Positions 35,075 through 43,402 of a stretch of 64,000 nucleotides of DNA are shown in pieces (within the stretch, counting starts at the first letter, position 1; each line of letters begins with the position of its first letter). This DNA comes from CAZNEZ01 sp964572475 (lineage in GTDB: Bacteria > Bacillota > Clostridia > Lachnospirales > Lachnospiraceae), in NCBI GenBank assembly GCA_964572475.1, contig CAZNEZ010000005.1, positions 1 through 64,000 of the forward strand, in the 5' to 3' direction. Under the pieces are notes generated by a model, which saw only the letters and a program-made list of their open reading frames with translations, did no database searches and was not told the origin of the DNA. The position numbers and the translations under genes were made by a program.

Positions 35075-35119
35075 ATTAGCTTCACCTCCTTTGTATTTTG
35101 AAAAAAGCCAGAAATTGTA

Positions 35120-35148
35120 CAAAAAAAACATATGCATTTGCATATGTT
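35120..35148 (-). terminator. Leader hairpin with T run (possible attenuator)
   Basis: AACATATGCA and TGCATATGTT form a perfect 10-bp stem with a 2-base loop (35127-35148), followed on the minus strand by eight T. It lies between the promoter and the first gene of the locus, so it may terminate early under some condition. The motif CATATGCA recurs near 34974-34983. Confidence 0.65.
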
Positions 35149-35271
35149 AAGATAAATGTCTACTCCATCACACAATAATTAACCAAACACCATATATTAA
35201 TTATCAAAATAACAGTTTCTAACAAATACCTTCAATATGCATCAATAACTGTATCTCTTTTCCTTATACAT

Positions 35272-35300
35272 ATGTTAACATTTTGTTATTAAGTTGTCAA
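35272..35300 (-). promoter_or_regulatory. Strong promoter of the ABC/secreted-peptide locus
   Basis: Minus strand: -35 TTGACA (35300-35295), 17-bp spacer, -10 TAACAT (35277-35272). A/T-rich sequence upstream could act as an UP element. Transcription would start near 35265. Confidence 0.75.
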
Positions 35301-35301
35301 C

Positions 35302-35322
35302 ACTATTTTAATACTATTTTAA
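35302..35322 (-). promoter_or_regulatory. 11-bp-period direct repeat beside the -35 box
   Basis: TTAAAATAGT occurs twice on the minus strand (35322-35313 and 35311-35302), one helical turn apart, immediately upstream of the -35. OmpR/PhoB-type activators bind repeats with this period and place. Regulator unknown. Confidence 0.5.
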
Positions 35323-35448
35323 GTTTTTGTTAAATATAAAAGCAAATTCCATATCACCATCTCACTTTTGTGATTCAAAATTTTACATTTTAACATTAGA
35401 GGTGATATTAAACATTAATTAAAAATGCTAAATAATGTACTTGCAAAT

Positions 35449-35499
35449 AAAATAATAGCCAGTCTTGGATATAATGATACCATGATCGACTATTATTTT
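35449..35499 (-). terminator. Terminator after yebC
   Basis: AAAATAATAG (35449-35458) pairs with CTATTATTTT (35490-35499), with a further imperfect stem inside; the minus strand continues TTATTTG. It separates yebC from the ABC locus promoter. Confidence 0.6.
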
Positions 35500-35533
35500 A
35501 AAATATTTAAAAACTAGAGCGTCACTATATTAC

Positions 35534-36280
35534 TTATTCTTCATCCTCATCTGGTTCATCCCAGTTGTGATATACATATTGAACATCATCATCTTCATCG
35601 AGTAAATCAAGAGTCTTTTGAAGCTTTTTGATATCATTCTCATCAGTTAACTCTACCCATGTCTGTGGAATCATAGTTACTTCTGCTTCCATCATAGGAA
35701 TCTTAGCTGCTTCCATTGCTTCTCTAACTACGCTGAATTCATCAGGACTTGTAATAATCTCATAGCTGTCTTCTTCATCAGAGAAATCTTCTGCACCAGC
35801 ATCAAGAGCTATCATCATAACTTCATCAGAATCCATAGTGCATTCTTCTTTGTCTACAATAATCTGTCCCTTTTTATCAAACATAAAAGATACACAGCCA
35901 GGTGTTCCGACATTACCATTTCCCTTAGTAAATGCATTTCTTACATTAGAAGCTGTTCTGTTCTTATTGTCTGTTAAAGCATCAACTATAATAGCAATAC
36001 CGCTTGGTCCATAACCTTCATAAGTTACAACTTCGTAATTAACGCTGGCTGCGTCTCCAGCAGCCTTCTTAATTCCTCTGTCAATAGTATCATTAGGCAT
36101 ATTATTAGCTTTTGCTTTTGCTATAACATCACGAAGTCTGCTGTTATTATCTGGATCTGCTCCGCCTTCTTTTACGGCTACCGCTATTTCTCTACCAATA
36201 ATTGTAAAAACTTTGCCTTTAGCAGCATCATTTTTTTCCTTCTTATGCTTAATGTTTGCAAATTTTGAATGTCCTGACAT
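35534..36280 (-). CDS. YebC/PmpR-family protein
   Basis: A 248-residue protein of the YebC/TACO1 family, described as a transcription regulator and, more recently, as a translation factor easing synthesis of proline-rich stretches. The start MSGHSKFANIKHKKEKNDAAKGK and the segment YEGYGPSGIAIIVDALTDNKNRT are hallmark. It lies 25 bp after the CBS-domain gene, so they may share a transcript. Confidence 0.95.
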   Translation of the reverse strand: MSGHSKFANIKHKKEKNDAAKGKVFTIIGREIAVAVKEGGADPDNNSRLRDVIAKAKANNMPNDTIDRGIKKAAGDAASVNYEVVTYEGYGPSGIAIIVDALTDNKNRTASNVRNAFTKGNGNVGTPGCVSFMFDKKGQIIVDKEECTMDSDEVMMIALDAGAEDFSDEEDSYEIITSPDEFSVVREAMEAAKIPMMEAEVTMIPQTWVELTDENDIKKLQKTLDLLDEDDDVQYVYHNWDEPDEDEE

Positions 36281-36305
36281 TTTAAATCTCCTTCGTTAAT
36301 TTATT

Positions 36306-37664
36306 TTAATTTTCTTCATTATCTGAATTATCTTCTTCAGATTCTTTGGGCAATGTAACCTGAACAAGGCTAATCATCTTGTTCTCTATCGTCAACACTC
36401 TGTAGACATATCCATCTATCTCAAGTACTGGCTTATCATTTTCTTCAGGTATTCTATCAAGTTTAGAAATCAGATAACCATTAAGTGTATCATAATCTTC
36501 TTCGTCAAACTCAATATTCAGTTCATCTGTAATCTCTTCAAGCGGTGTTCCACCTTTGACATTATAGATGTATTCGTCTATTTTAACTATATTATTTTCT
36601 TCATAATCATATTCATCAAGAATATTACCAACAATTTCTTCAAGAATATCTTCCATTGCTACAAGACCTGCTGTTTGTCCATATTCATCTACCACGATTT
36701 CCATATGGCAATTGTTGGACTGCATTTCTTTGAATAAAAGATTAATATTTCTGGTTTCAGGAATAAAATGAATTGTTCTTACTAAGCCTTCTATATCCTT
36801 AATCTTGGATTGTTCAATGTTTTCTTCATCTGCAAATATCATTACATCTTTAAAATGAACCAAGCCAATTATATTATCAATATCTCCAATAAAAACAGGA
36901 AACCTTGAATTACTCTCTTTTAAAATAAAATCTACTGTCTCTTCTAATGTCCATTCACCGTCAATGGCAACAATACTCTTGCGGTGAGTCATAATATCCT
37001 TAGCTTCTTTGTCATTTAACTCAAATATATTAGTAATCATCTCAGCTTCACTTGCTAATAAATTACCCTGCTCATGACCTTCATTTACCATAGACATAAT
37101 ATCTTCTTCTGTTACCTTATCATATTCTGTATTAGGATCTATGCCAAACACTCGAAGAAAAAGTCCTGTAATAAATGTTATGATAACTCTTGCAGGTGTT
37201 AAAATAGCCATAATCATATTTACGATTCCAACAAGGGCATTTGCAAATGCCTCTGGATATTTGGCACCGAATTTCTTAGGTAAAAGAACACCGATTGCAA
37301 GTATTAAAAATAATAAATATAATAAAACAATTATATAAGCTATAAAATATAGCACTCCATCACGTATATAATTTGAAGCAAAATTTACTAAAAATCCATA
37401 TACAATTCTTGCGTAATTATTGAGATGTAGATAACCAACTACAATAGCCATAGCCATTGATGTTATCTGAACAGTATTAGTAAAATCCGTTGGATCATCA
37501 ATTATATGTAAGATTTTTGCTGCCCTACTACTGCCTTCCTCGGATTGCTTCTGAAGACCTGCTTCATTAATTGTTCTGATTGCTGCACTAAAACCATACA
37601 TTATCGCATTTACAATCAAAAATGCAATAAAAACTATTAACCCAAATAAGGGACTATCATCCAT
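36306..37664 (-). CDS. Hemolysin-family/CNNM protein with CBS and CorC domains
   Basis: A 452-residue membrane protein. An N-terminal DUF21 domain with about four helices (1-180) precedes a pair of CBS domains (about 205-325; DIMTHRKSIVAID is the family start), then a CorC_HlyC domain (about 345-430). Relatives act in Mg2+ export or regulation. The common name TlyC/hemolysin is historical. An acidic tail ends the protein. Confidence 0.92.
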   Translation of the reverse strand: MDDSPLFGLIVFIAFLIVNAIMYGFSAAIRTINEAGLQKQSEEGSSRAAKILHIIDDPTDFTNTVQITSMAMAIVVGYLHLNNYARIVYGFLVNFASNYIRDGVLYFIAYIIVLLYLLFLILAIGVLLPKKFGAKYPEAFANALVGIVNMIMAILTPARVIITFITGLFLRVFGIDPNTEYDKVTEEDIMSMVNEGHEQGNLLASEAEMITNIFELNDKEAKDIMTHRKSIVAIDGEWTLEETVDFILKESNSRFPVFIGDIDNIIGLVHFKDVMIFADEENIEQSKIKDIEGLVRTIHFIPETRNINLLFKEMQSNNCHMEIVVDEYGQTAGLVAMEDILEEIVGNILDEYDYEENNIVKIDEYIYNVKGGTPLEEITDELNIEFDEEDYDTLNGYLISKLDRIPEENDKPVLEIDGYVYRVLTIENKMISLVQVTLPKESEEDNSDNEEN

Positions 37665-37729
37665 GCTGTTAAAAACTCCTTTATGTTTCTGTATTCTAAA
37701 CTATTACAATTAATAAATATAACATTTTA

Positions 37730-38089
37730 TCAGTTATTAGTCAAATATTTTAGCTCTAAACTTATGTAAAGCGCAGTATCAACCTTTTCCAATATATCAT
37801 TATCAAGATGACATATTTTATCTTTGAGCCTTAGCTTGTCAATAGTTCTAAGCTGCTCTAGAAGAATAACTGAATCTTTTACAAGTGCATATTTTGTAGC
37901 ATCAAGTTCTACATGAGTTGGCAATTTTGCTTTATTCATCTTGGATGTTATTGCTGCACAAATTACAGTAGGACTATGTCTGTTACCAGTATCATTTTGT
38001 ATAATCAGAACAGGTCTGATTCCTCCTTGTTCTGAACCAATCACAGGCCTTAGGTCTGCGTAAAAAACATCACCACGTTTAATTATCAT
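37730..38089 (-). CDS. MazF/PemK-family endoribonuclease
   Basis: A 119-residue toxin-type mRNA endonuclease (EndoA-like), with KRGDVFYADLRPVIGSEQGGIRPVLI, VICAAITSK and the SVILLEQLRTIDK segment holding expected active residues. It follows alr as in many Firmicutes, where an antitoxin gene normally lies between. Here only 92 bp separate it from alr, with no antitoxin reading frame. The antitoxin may be elsewhere or the enzyme may act without one. Confidence 0.93.
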   Translation of the reverse strand: MIIKRGDVFYADLRPVIGSEQGGIRPVLIIQNDTGNRHSPTVICAAITSKMNKAKLPTHVELDATKYALVKDSVILLEQLRTIDKLRLKDKICHLDNDILEKVDTALYISLELKYLTNN

Positions 38090-38181
38090 ATTCTACACTC
38101 CATCAAAATCATTAGGTATTTATCCCACCTTTAGTATTTCCGCATTTGATGTTAGTATTCTGATAATTTATCGACAAATAG

Positions 38182-39366
38182 TTACATTTCGTAGATATCC
38201 GTGAAATAATCCTTTGTACATACTACTTTGTCATCTTTGTAATATACTCTTGGAATTCTTTTGCCGAGGTCACAAACAAATTCATAATTAAATGTTCCGG
38301 CAAGTTCTGCAAGCTCTTCAACAGTAATAGTATTATCTCCATCTTTACCTATAAGCGTAACTATATCACCCTCTTTTACGTTAGGAATATTGGTAACATC
38401 AACCATAAACTGATCCATGCATACTCTTCCACGTATTGGGGCTTTCTTGCCATTAATAAGGACAAATCCTTTATTTGAGAGGTTTCTTTGATATCCATCG
38501 CCATAGCCAACTGGTATAGTAGCTATAATTTGATTGCTATCTGTGATATAAGTCGAACCGTAACTAATTCCAGTTCCTTTTTTAACCTCTTTAATTAATA
38601 CTATGTGGCTTTTTAGTTCAAGTGCAGGTCTAAGTGCACAACTTCTCTTATTTACCTCATTAGATGGATATAAACCATACAAAGCAATGCCCGCACGAGT
38701 TTCAGTAAAATTAGCTTCACTCATGTCTATAATTCCTGCACTATTAGAACAATGCTTTATAGGAATCTTTACACCAGCATTCTCAAGCTTGTTAAGGAAT
38801 TCAGAATAACGCTTAAGTTGAATGTTAGCAGATGTTTTATCAGCAGAGTCCGATGCTGTAAAATGTGTAAAAATACCTTCGATTATAATATTATTAAGTT
38901 TTGATGCCTTCTGAAGAAGAAGAATTGTAGAATCATCATCCTTAAATCCAATTCTGCTCATTCCTGTATCTAAAGCAATATGAATTATAGCTTTTTTGCC
39001 TATGGAAGCTGCAATCTCATTCATATCATATATCATCTGTTCTTTAAATACAGCAGGTCTTATATCATTAATTATAAGTTCTTTATATCTGCTTTCATGT
39101 GTAAAGCCAAGAATATACACAGGCTTTACAAGACCATTCACCTTAAGATTAATGGCCTCATCAATAGTCGCCACAGCAAATGCGTCAACTATATTTTCAA
39201 TTGTTCGTGCAATAGGAACAGCTCCATGTCCATACCCGTCAGTTTTAATTACGGCTACCATACCTGTCTCGGATTTAACAAGACCTTTTAAATTTACCAT
39301 ATTAGCATAAATATTATTCAGATTTATTTCAGCGTATACTCTGTAATATTTTTCTATATTTTCCAT
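38182..39366 (-). CDS. alr: Alanine racemase
   Basis: PLP enzyme that makes D-alanine for peptidoglycan. The 394-residue protein has the cofactor Lys41 in VAVIKTDGYGHG and the second catalytic Tyr in GISYGSTYI (about 275), and the C-terminal RVCMDQFMVDV segment. It follows nnr by 14 bp in the rex-to-mazF run. The motif is slightly different from the usual KANAYGHG but retains the key residues. Confidence 0.95.
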   Translation of the reverse strand: MENIEKYYRVYAEINLNNIYANMVNLKGLVKSETGMVAVIKTDGYGHGAVPIARTIENIVDAFAVATIDEAINLKVNGLVKPVYILGFTHESRYKELIINDIRPAVFKEQMIYDMNEIAASIGKKAIIHIALDTGMSRIGFKDDDSTILLLQKASKLNNIIIEGIFTHFTASDSADKTSANIQLKRYSEFLNKLENAGVKIPIKHCSNSAGIIDMSEANFTETRAGIALYGLYPSNEVNKRSCALRPALELKSHIVLIKEVKKGTGISYGSTYITDSNQIIATIPVGYGDGYQRNLSNKGFVLINGKKAPIRGRVCMDQFMVDVTNIPNVKEGDIVTLIGKDGDNTITVEELAELAGTFNYEFVCDLGKRIPRVYYKDDKVVCTKDYFTDIYEM

Positions 39367-39380
39367 TTTGTTTCACTCCG

Positions 39381-40865
39381 TTATTTTGTTAGTGTCCATA
39401 GATGTTCAATAATATCAGTGGCCATTAGATTTCGTTCGCCTTTATTGAGGCTGCCTGCGTCTCCAGCAAGTCCATGTAAATATACACCCAAAGTACTTGC
39501 TTTGTAAAGACTTAACCCTGCACAAATTAGAGCACCAATTATTCCAGTTAGCACATCCCCACTTCCTGCTGTAGACATACCTGAGTTACCAGATGTATTA
39601 ATATATACTTTATAGCCATCACAAACTATAGTCCTAGAGTCCTTTAATACACATATAACATTGTGGCTATATGCATATGACTTACATTTATCAATAATAT
39701 CACTCTTAATAATTTCAATTGGCATACTAATTAATCTTGACATTTCTCCAAGATGTGGGGTAACGATAATATTATTGTGGAAACAATTCTCCAGAATAGA
39801 ACTATCACTTATCATATTAAGTGCATCTGCATCTAGAATCAAAGGCTTTTGTGATGAAATAATCATTTCCAGTCTTTTGATATTATCAGATTTATTACCA
39901 ATTCCTGGACCTGCAATAATAACATCAGACCATTCTATTGCACTCTTTAAGCTCTTTGTATCGTCAATATCCGTAAAAAGTACTTCTGGAAGAAGCTGTT
40001 GAATTATCGCTCTATTCTCCTTAACAGTTACTACTTTTACCAGACCAGTACCCATTCTATAAGCAGCATAAGCTGACAAGTAAGCAGCACCACTCATAGT
40101 TTCTGAACCAGCAAAAATAAGAAGTTTACCATATGATCCTTTGTTAGAATCAGTGTCCCTAAGTGGAAACACTATATCATCTTTATTATAAGTAAATACT
40201 TTAGGAGAAATATTATCATATGCAATACGTGGGAATCCTATATCCACCTTTTTAACAGTCCCAGCGAATTTTCTTCCAGGATTAAGCGTAATTCCAAGAT
40301 TAGAAGTTCCAAATGTTATTGTTGCATCAGCTTTTACTGCTACGCCCATAACCTGACTTGTTGTAGCATTAATTCCTGATGGTATATCAACTGAAATAAT
40401 CTGAGCGTCAGAATTATTTATATTACTAATCTCAGTGGCACAAAGTCCCTCTACTTCCCTATTAAGTCCAATACCAAATATCGCATCTACAACAATACTA
40501 TAATCTGAATAATCTACATATTCAGATATATCTGCTATATCTACCTTCAGATTACTTAATATATTATATTGTAGTTTAAATTCAGTTGTTCCACTAGAAA
40601 CATGACCTAATATTTTGACTTTCACTGGAAGATTACGTTCATTAAGAATCCTTGCGGCCGCAAGCCCATCAGCTCCATTATTGCCTGTATTGGCTACGAT
40701 GATAATCCCCTTTTTATGATTAGCAATGTTAAAAAATATAGTACTTACCTCATCCGCAACAGCTAACGAAGCACGTTCCATCAGAACAACTGAAGGAATT
40801 CCAATTTTATTGATACTGTAATCGTCAACCTCTTTTGCTTCTATTGCATCTAAAATGTATTCCAT
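39381..40865 (-). CDS. nnr: Bifunctional NAD(P)H-hydrate epimerase/dehydratase
   Basis: Repairs hydrated NADH and NADPH. The 494-residue fusion has an N-terminal epimerase (NnrE, about 1-215, with NTGNNGADGLAAARIL) and a C-terminal ADP-dependent dehydratase (NnrD, about 225-490, with the ribokinase-like GSGDVLTGIIGAL near the end). The nnr-acpS pairing is common in bacteria. Spacing to alr is 14 bp. Confidence 0.95.
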   Translation of the reverse strand: MEYILDAIEAKEVDDYSINKIGIPSVVLMERASLAVADEVSTIFFNIANHKKGIIIVANTGNNGADGLAAARILNERNLPVKVKILGHVSSGTTEFKLQYNILSNLKVDIADISEYVDYSDYSIVVDAIFGIGLNREVEGLCATEISNINNSDAQIISVDIPSGINATTSQVMGVAVKADATITFGTSNLGITLNPGRKFAGTVKKVDIGFPRIAYDNISPKVFTYNKDDIVFPLRDTDSNKGSYGKLLIFAGSETMSGAAYLSAYAAYRMGTGLVKVVTVKENRAIIQQLLPEVLFTDIDDTKSLKSAIEWSDVIIAGPGIGNKSDNIKRLEMIISSQKPLILDADALNMISDSSILENCFHNNIIVTPHLGEMSRLISMPIEIIKSDIIDKCKSYAYSHNVICVLKDSRTIVCDGYKVYINTSGNSGMSTAGSGDVLTGIIGALICAGLSLYKASTLGVYLHGLAGDAGSLNKGERNLMATDIIEHLWTLTK

Positions 40866-40934
40866 ACACTAACCATGCCTTTCTGTAATCCTACAGTGAT
40901 TTACATTAATATTTTAAGACAAATTATTTAGCTG

Positions 40935-41294
40935 TTAATTTTCAGCTATTGCAAACGCTGCTGCTAAGTCATCTGTATTGGTAATAGTTACCATAATATT
41001 ACTAATGTTAACTTTGTCAGCAAGTTCTTTAGCACCATTATAAAGATTGACATATGGCTTTCCCAATTCATCTCTTAAAACCTCGATATCTTTTGGTCCA
41101 AATGAGCGAAAACCAGTTCCAAAAGTCTTTGAAACTGCTTCTTTTACTGCAAAATTACCTGCCAGAGAACTATACTTACCTTCAAATGCCGCAATTTCGT
41201 TTTCAGTATAATAACGTAATAAGAAAGCCTTATTCTCACAGGCTTTCTTAATTCTTTTTATTTCTATCAAATCACTACCAATCCCAACAATCAT
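40935..41294 (-). CDS. acpS: Holo-[acyl-carrier-protein] synthase
   Basis: Transfers 4'-phosphopantetheine from CoA to the serine of acyl carrier protein. The 119-residue protein has the Mg-binding IGSDLIEIKRI and the second signature LAGNFAVKEAVSKTFGTGF. Its substrate AcpP is encoded at 49941-50180. It lies between nnr and a coiled-coil protein on the same strand. Confidence 0.95.
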   Translation of the reverse strand: MIVGIGSDLIEIKRIKKACENKAFLLRYYTENEIAAFEGKYSSLAGNFAVKEAVSKTFGTGFRSFGPKDIEVLRDELGKPYVNLYNGAKELADKVNISNIMVTITNTDDLAAAFAIAEN

Positions 41295-41321
41295 ATTAAT
41301 AGCAAACCTTTCTAATATACA

Positions 41322-41948
41322 TCATATTTGTCCTTCATTTTTATATCGATCATAAGTCTCCATAAATTCTCTACCCATAGTTCCGTGTAAATATGAATAT
41401 ATTCCTGCATTAACTTCTTCTTTTTCAGTCTTGATTAAAATCTTTTTTTTAAGTTCAATTCTTGTCTTTTCAATCCATTCGGCATTAGCATCAATTACCT
41501 GCTGATTATTTCTAAACACACCATATAGCTCTTCTAATGATGCAATAGCTAGTTCTACATTAGCTTCCCTAATCTTTCTTGGAAGATTATCTTGATCACC
41601 TTGAGCCAATTCAAGCTTAGAATTAATATCTTCTATAAGCTGTCTGCTCTTTTCAAGTTTCTTAATCCTCTTAACTTCAGAACTAGAATCTGCCTCTTCC
41701 ATATTTTTAACAATCTCTTTCATAAGAGTCTTCTTAAGATTCTTAAGCTTTGTTATGTCAGTATTAATCCTTCCCTGACTTTTAACAACATTATTGAGTT
41801 CGTCCTCTAAATGCTTGATTCTGGGAGTTTTCTTCTTAGGTGGAAACATCTTTAACCATCTTGAATCTAAAGTAAGAATCGGAAGATTCATATGCAGTAA
41901 TTTATCTTTAATACCTTCTGAAGTAATGTTTTCAGCTTGTTTTGCCAT
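41322..41948 (-). CDS. Coiled-coil protein, unknown function
   Basis: A soluble 208-residue protein rich in Lys, Glu and Leu, with a long coiled coil (about 45-125) and a second helical region at the end (about 130-185). A short conserved-looking start precedes the coil (LTLDSRWLKMFP). No signal peptide or membrane helix. I cannot name a family. It lies 12 bp after rex and probably belongs to the same transcript. Confidence 0.72.
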   Translation of the reverse strand: MAKQAENITSEGIKDKLLHMNLPILTLDSRWLKMFPPKKKTPRIKHLEDELNNVVKSQGRINTDITKLKNLKKTLMKEIVKNMEEADSSSEVKRIKKLEKSRQLIEDINSKLELAQGDQDNLPRKIREANVELAIASLEELYGVFRNNQQVIDANAEWIEKTRIELKKKILIKTEKEEVNAGIYSYLHGTMGREFMETYDRYKNEGQI

Positions 41949-41960
41949 AATTGCACCTAC

Positions 41961-42593
41961 TTACTTATCATTGTCAACGTGTACCAGCTTATACGATAAA
42001 CGCATAAGACTTTCTGATAGATGAACATTCTCAACAAGAACATCATCTGGTAGATTAAGATCAGTATGAGCAAAATTCCATATAGCTTTTACGCCACTCT
42101 GAACTAACTTATCTGCAACTTCAGCTGCAAATATTTTAGGAATAGTAATTGCACCTATATGTATATTTTCTTTTTTCACTATTGTTTCTAAATCATCCAT
42201 AGAATAAACTTTTATTCCTCTTATAGTTTTACCTATAAGAGATTTATTGCTGTCAAATAATGCCTTAACAACAAAGCCTCTCTTTTCAAAATTAGAATAA
42301 TTAGCAATAGCCTGTCCAAGATTACCTGCACCAATAATAATCATATTATGCTTACGATTAACGCCAAGAATCTTGCCTATCTCATCATATAAATATTGGA
42401 CATTATAACCATAACCCTGTTGACCAAAGCCTCCAAAGTTATTTAAATCCTGTCGTATTTGAGATGCTGTAACTTTCATCTTAGAACTTAATTCTTTAGA
42501 TGAGATTCTTACAACACCATTTTCCAGCAATTCGCCTAGATATCGGTAATATCTTGGTAATCTCTTAACTACCGCGTTAGATATTTCCTTCAC
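41961..42593 (-). CDS. rex: Redox-sensing transcriptional repressor Rex
   Basis: Represses fermentation and reductive genes and lets go when NADH is high. The 210-residue protein has a winged-helix domain (about 1-80, RLPRYYRYLGELL, VTASQIRQDLNNFG) and a Rossmann NAD domain (about 85-205, IIGAGNLGQAIANY) with a C-terminal swapped helix. It starts at GTG 42593, preceded by GAGGA. It has a near-perfect promoter and leads the rex-unknown-acpS-nnr-alr-mazF run. Confidence 0.96.
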   Translation of the reverse strand: MKEISNAVVKRLPRYYRYLGELLENGVVRISSKELSSKMKVTASQIRQDLNNFGGFGQQGYGYNVQYLYDEIGKILGVNRKHNMIIIGAGNLGQAIANYSNFEKRGFVVKALFDSNKSLIGKTIRGIKVYSMDDLETIVKKENIHIGAITIPKIFAAEVADKLVQSGVKAIWNFAHTDLNLPDDVLVENVHLSESLMRLSYKLVHVDNDK

Positions 42594-42625
42594 AGTGCCA
42601 CCATCCTCTACAAATTAATAAGTTC

Positions 42626-42654
42626 ATTATAATATTTTATTCAAAGATTGTCAA
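42626..42654 (-). promoter_or_regulatory. Consensus promoter of rex
   Basis: Minus strand: -35 TTGACA (42654-42649), 17-bp spacer, -10 TATAAT (42631-42626), both hexamers perfect, about 33 bp ahead of the GTG start. I see no clear Rex operator dyad overlapping it. Confidence 0.8.
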
Positions 42655-42708
42655 ATAATTATCAAACTATATAAATATTATTATCATGCCTGTCAGACCT
42701 TGATTTAA

Positions 42709-43353
42709 TTAGTTTTCAACCTTTTTTGCTTCTTGAACGGGAATATTATCGAATATCTCATCATCATCTGTAACTGTCATAGTGTCATTAATGGGTTGTA
42801 CTATAGGTGTGTCAGGTCCATTGAAATACTTGATTTTATTGACAATAGCAACTCCTATTATTCCCCACATTATACCTAAAAGCATACCACCAATAACATC
42901 TGATGGATAATGGACATATAAGTAAATTCTTGAGAATCCAATCATTGCAGCCAAAATTATAGCTGGAATTCCAATCTTTTTCTTATTCATAAACATAAGA
43001 ACACTAGCTACGGCAAATGAAGCTTGCGTATGTCCAGATGGAAATGACCAATCCCATGGTTTTTTAACTAACAATGTTATATCGAGACCTTCATAAGGTC
43101 TTGGTCTTGCAATAACATTCTTAAGAATTCCATTACCAACAATTACACCTATTGCCAAGGCTATTATTGCCGCAACACCATATTTTCTGTACTTTTTAGT
43201 GCAAAGCAAAGCTACTGCAACAACAATCCAAAACCAGCCTCCATCGCCTAACATAGTTATAATTGGCATAACAGCATCTAAAAAAGCATTATGCAGATTA
43301 TCTAATATAAAATTCAAAATCTTAAAATCAATATTGTTTATAGCCTCAATCAT
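42709..43353 (-). CDS. PAP2-family membrane phosphatase
   Basis: A 214-residue membrane protein with the three phosphatase motifs: KNVIARPRP, PSGHTQASF and SRIYLYVHYPSD (with catalytic His). About five helices and a polar C-terminal tail. Members remove phosphate from undecaprenyl diphosphate, phosphatidate or similar lipids. Substrate not clear here. It stands alone upstream of rex with its own spacing. Confidence 0.93.
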   Translation of the reverse strand: MIEAINNIDFKILNFILDNLHNAFLDAVMPIITMLGDGGWFWIVVAVALLCTKKYRKYGVAAIIALAIGVIVGNGILKNVIARPRPYEGLDITLLVKKPWDWSFPSGHTQASFAVASVLMFMNKKKIGIPAIILAAMIGFSRIYLYVHYPSDVIGGMLLGIMWGIIGVAIVNKIKYFNGPDTPIVQPINDTMTVTDDDEIFDNIPVQEAKKVEN

Positions 43354-43402
43354 ACCTTCTCCTTATATGTTGATGTTAATTATTAGTTAAATTGTACTTT
43401 AT

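Larger units (their letters stand above)
35075..35533 (-). other. Non-coding leader and promoter region of the ABC locus
   Basis: This 459-bp stretch has no gene I can support. It contains, in minus-strand order, the yebC terminator (35449-35499), an A/T-rich segment, a direct repeat (35302-35322), the promoter (35272-35300), a leader of about 190 bases and a hairpin with eight T (35120-35148) just before the peptide gene. Confidence 0.7.

Noticed and set aside
35427..35516. Plus-strand frame of 29 codons (ATG at 35429)
   Set aside because: The nearest ribosome-site-like sequence is too far upstream, and the frame lies over the yebC terminator hairpin.
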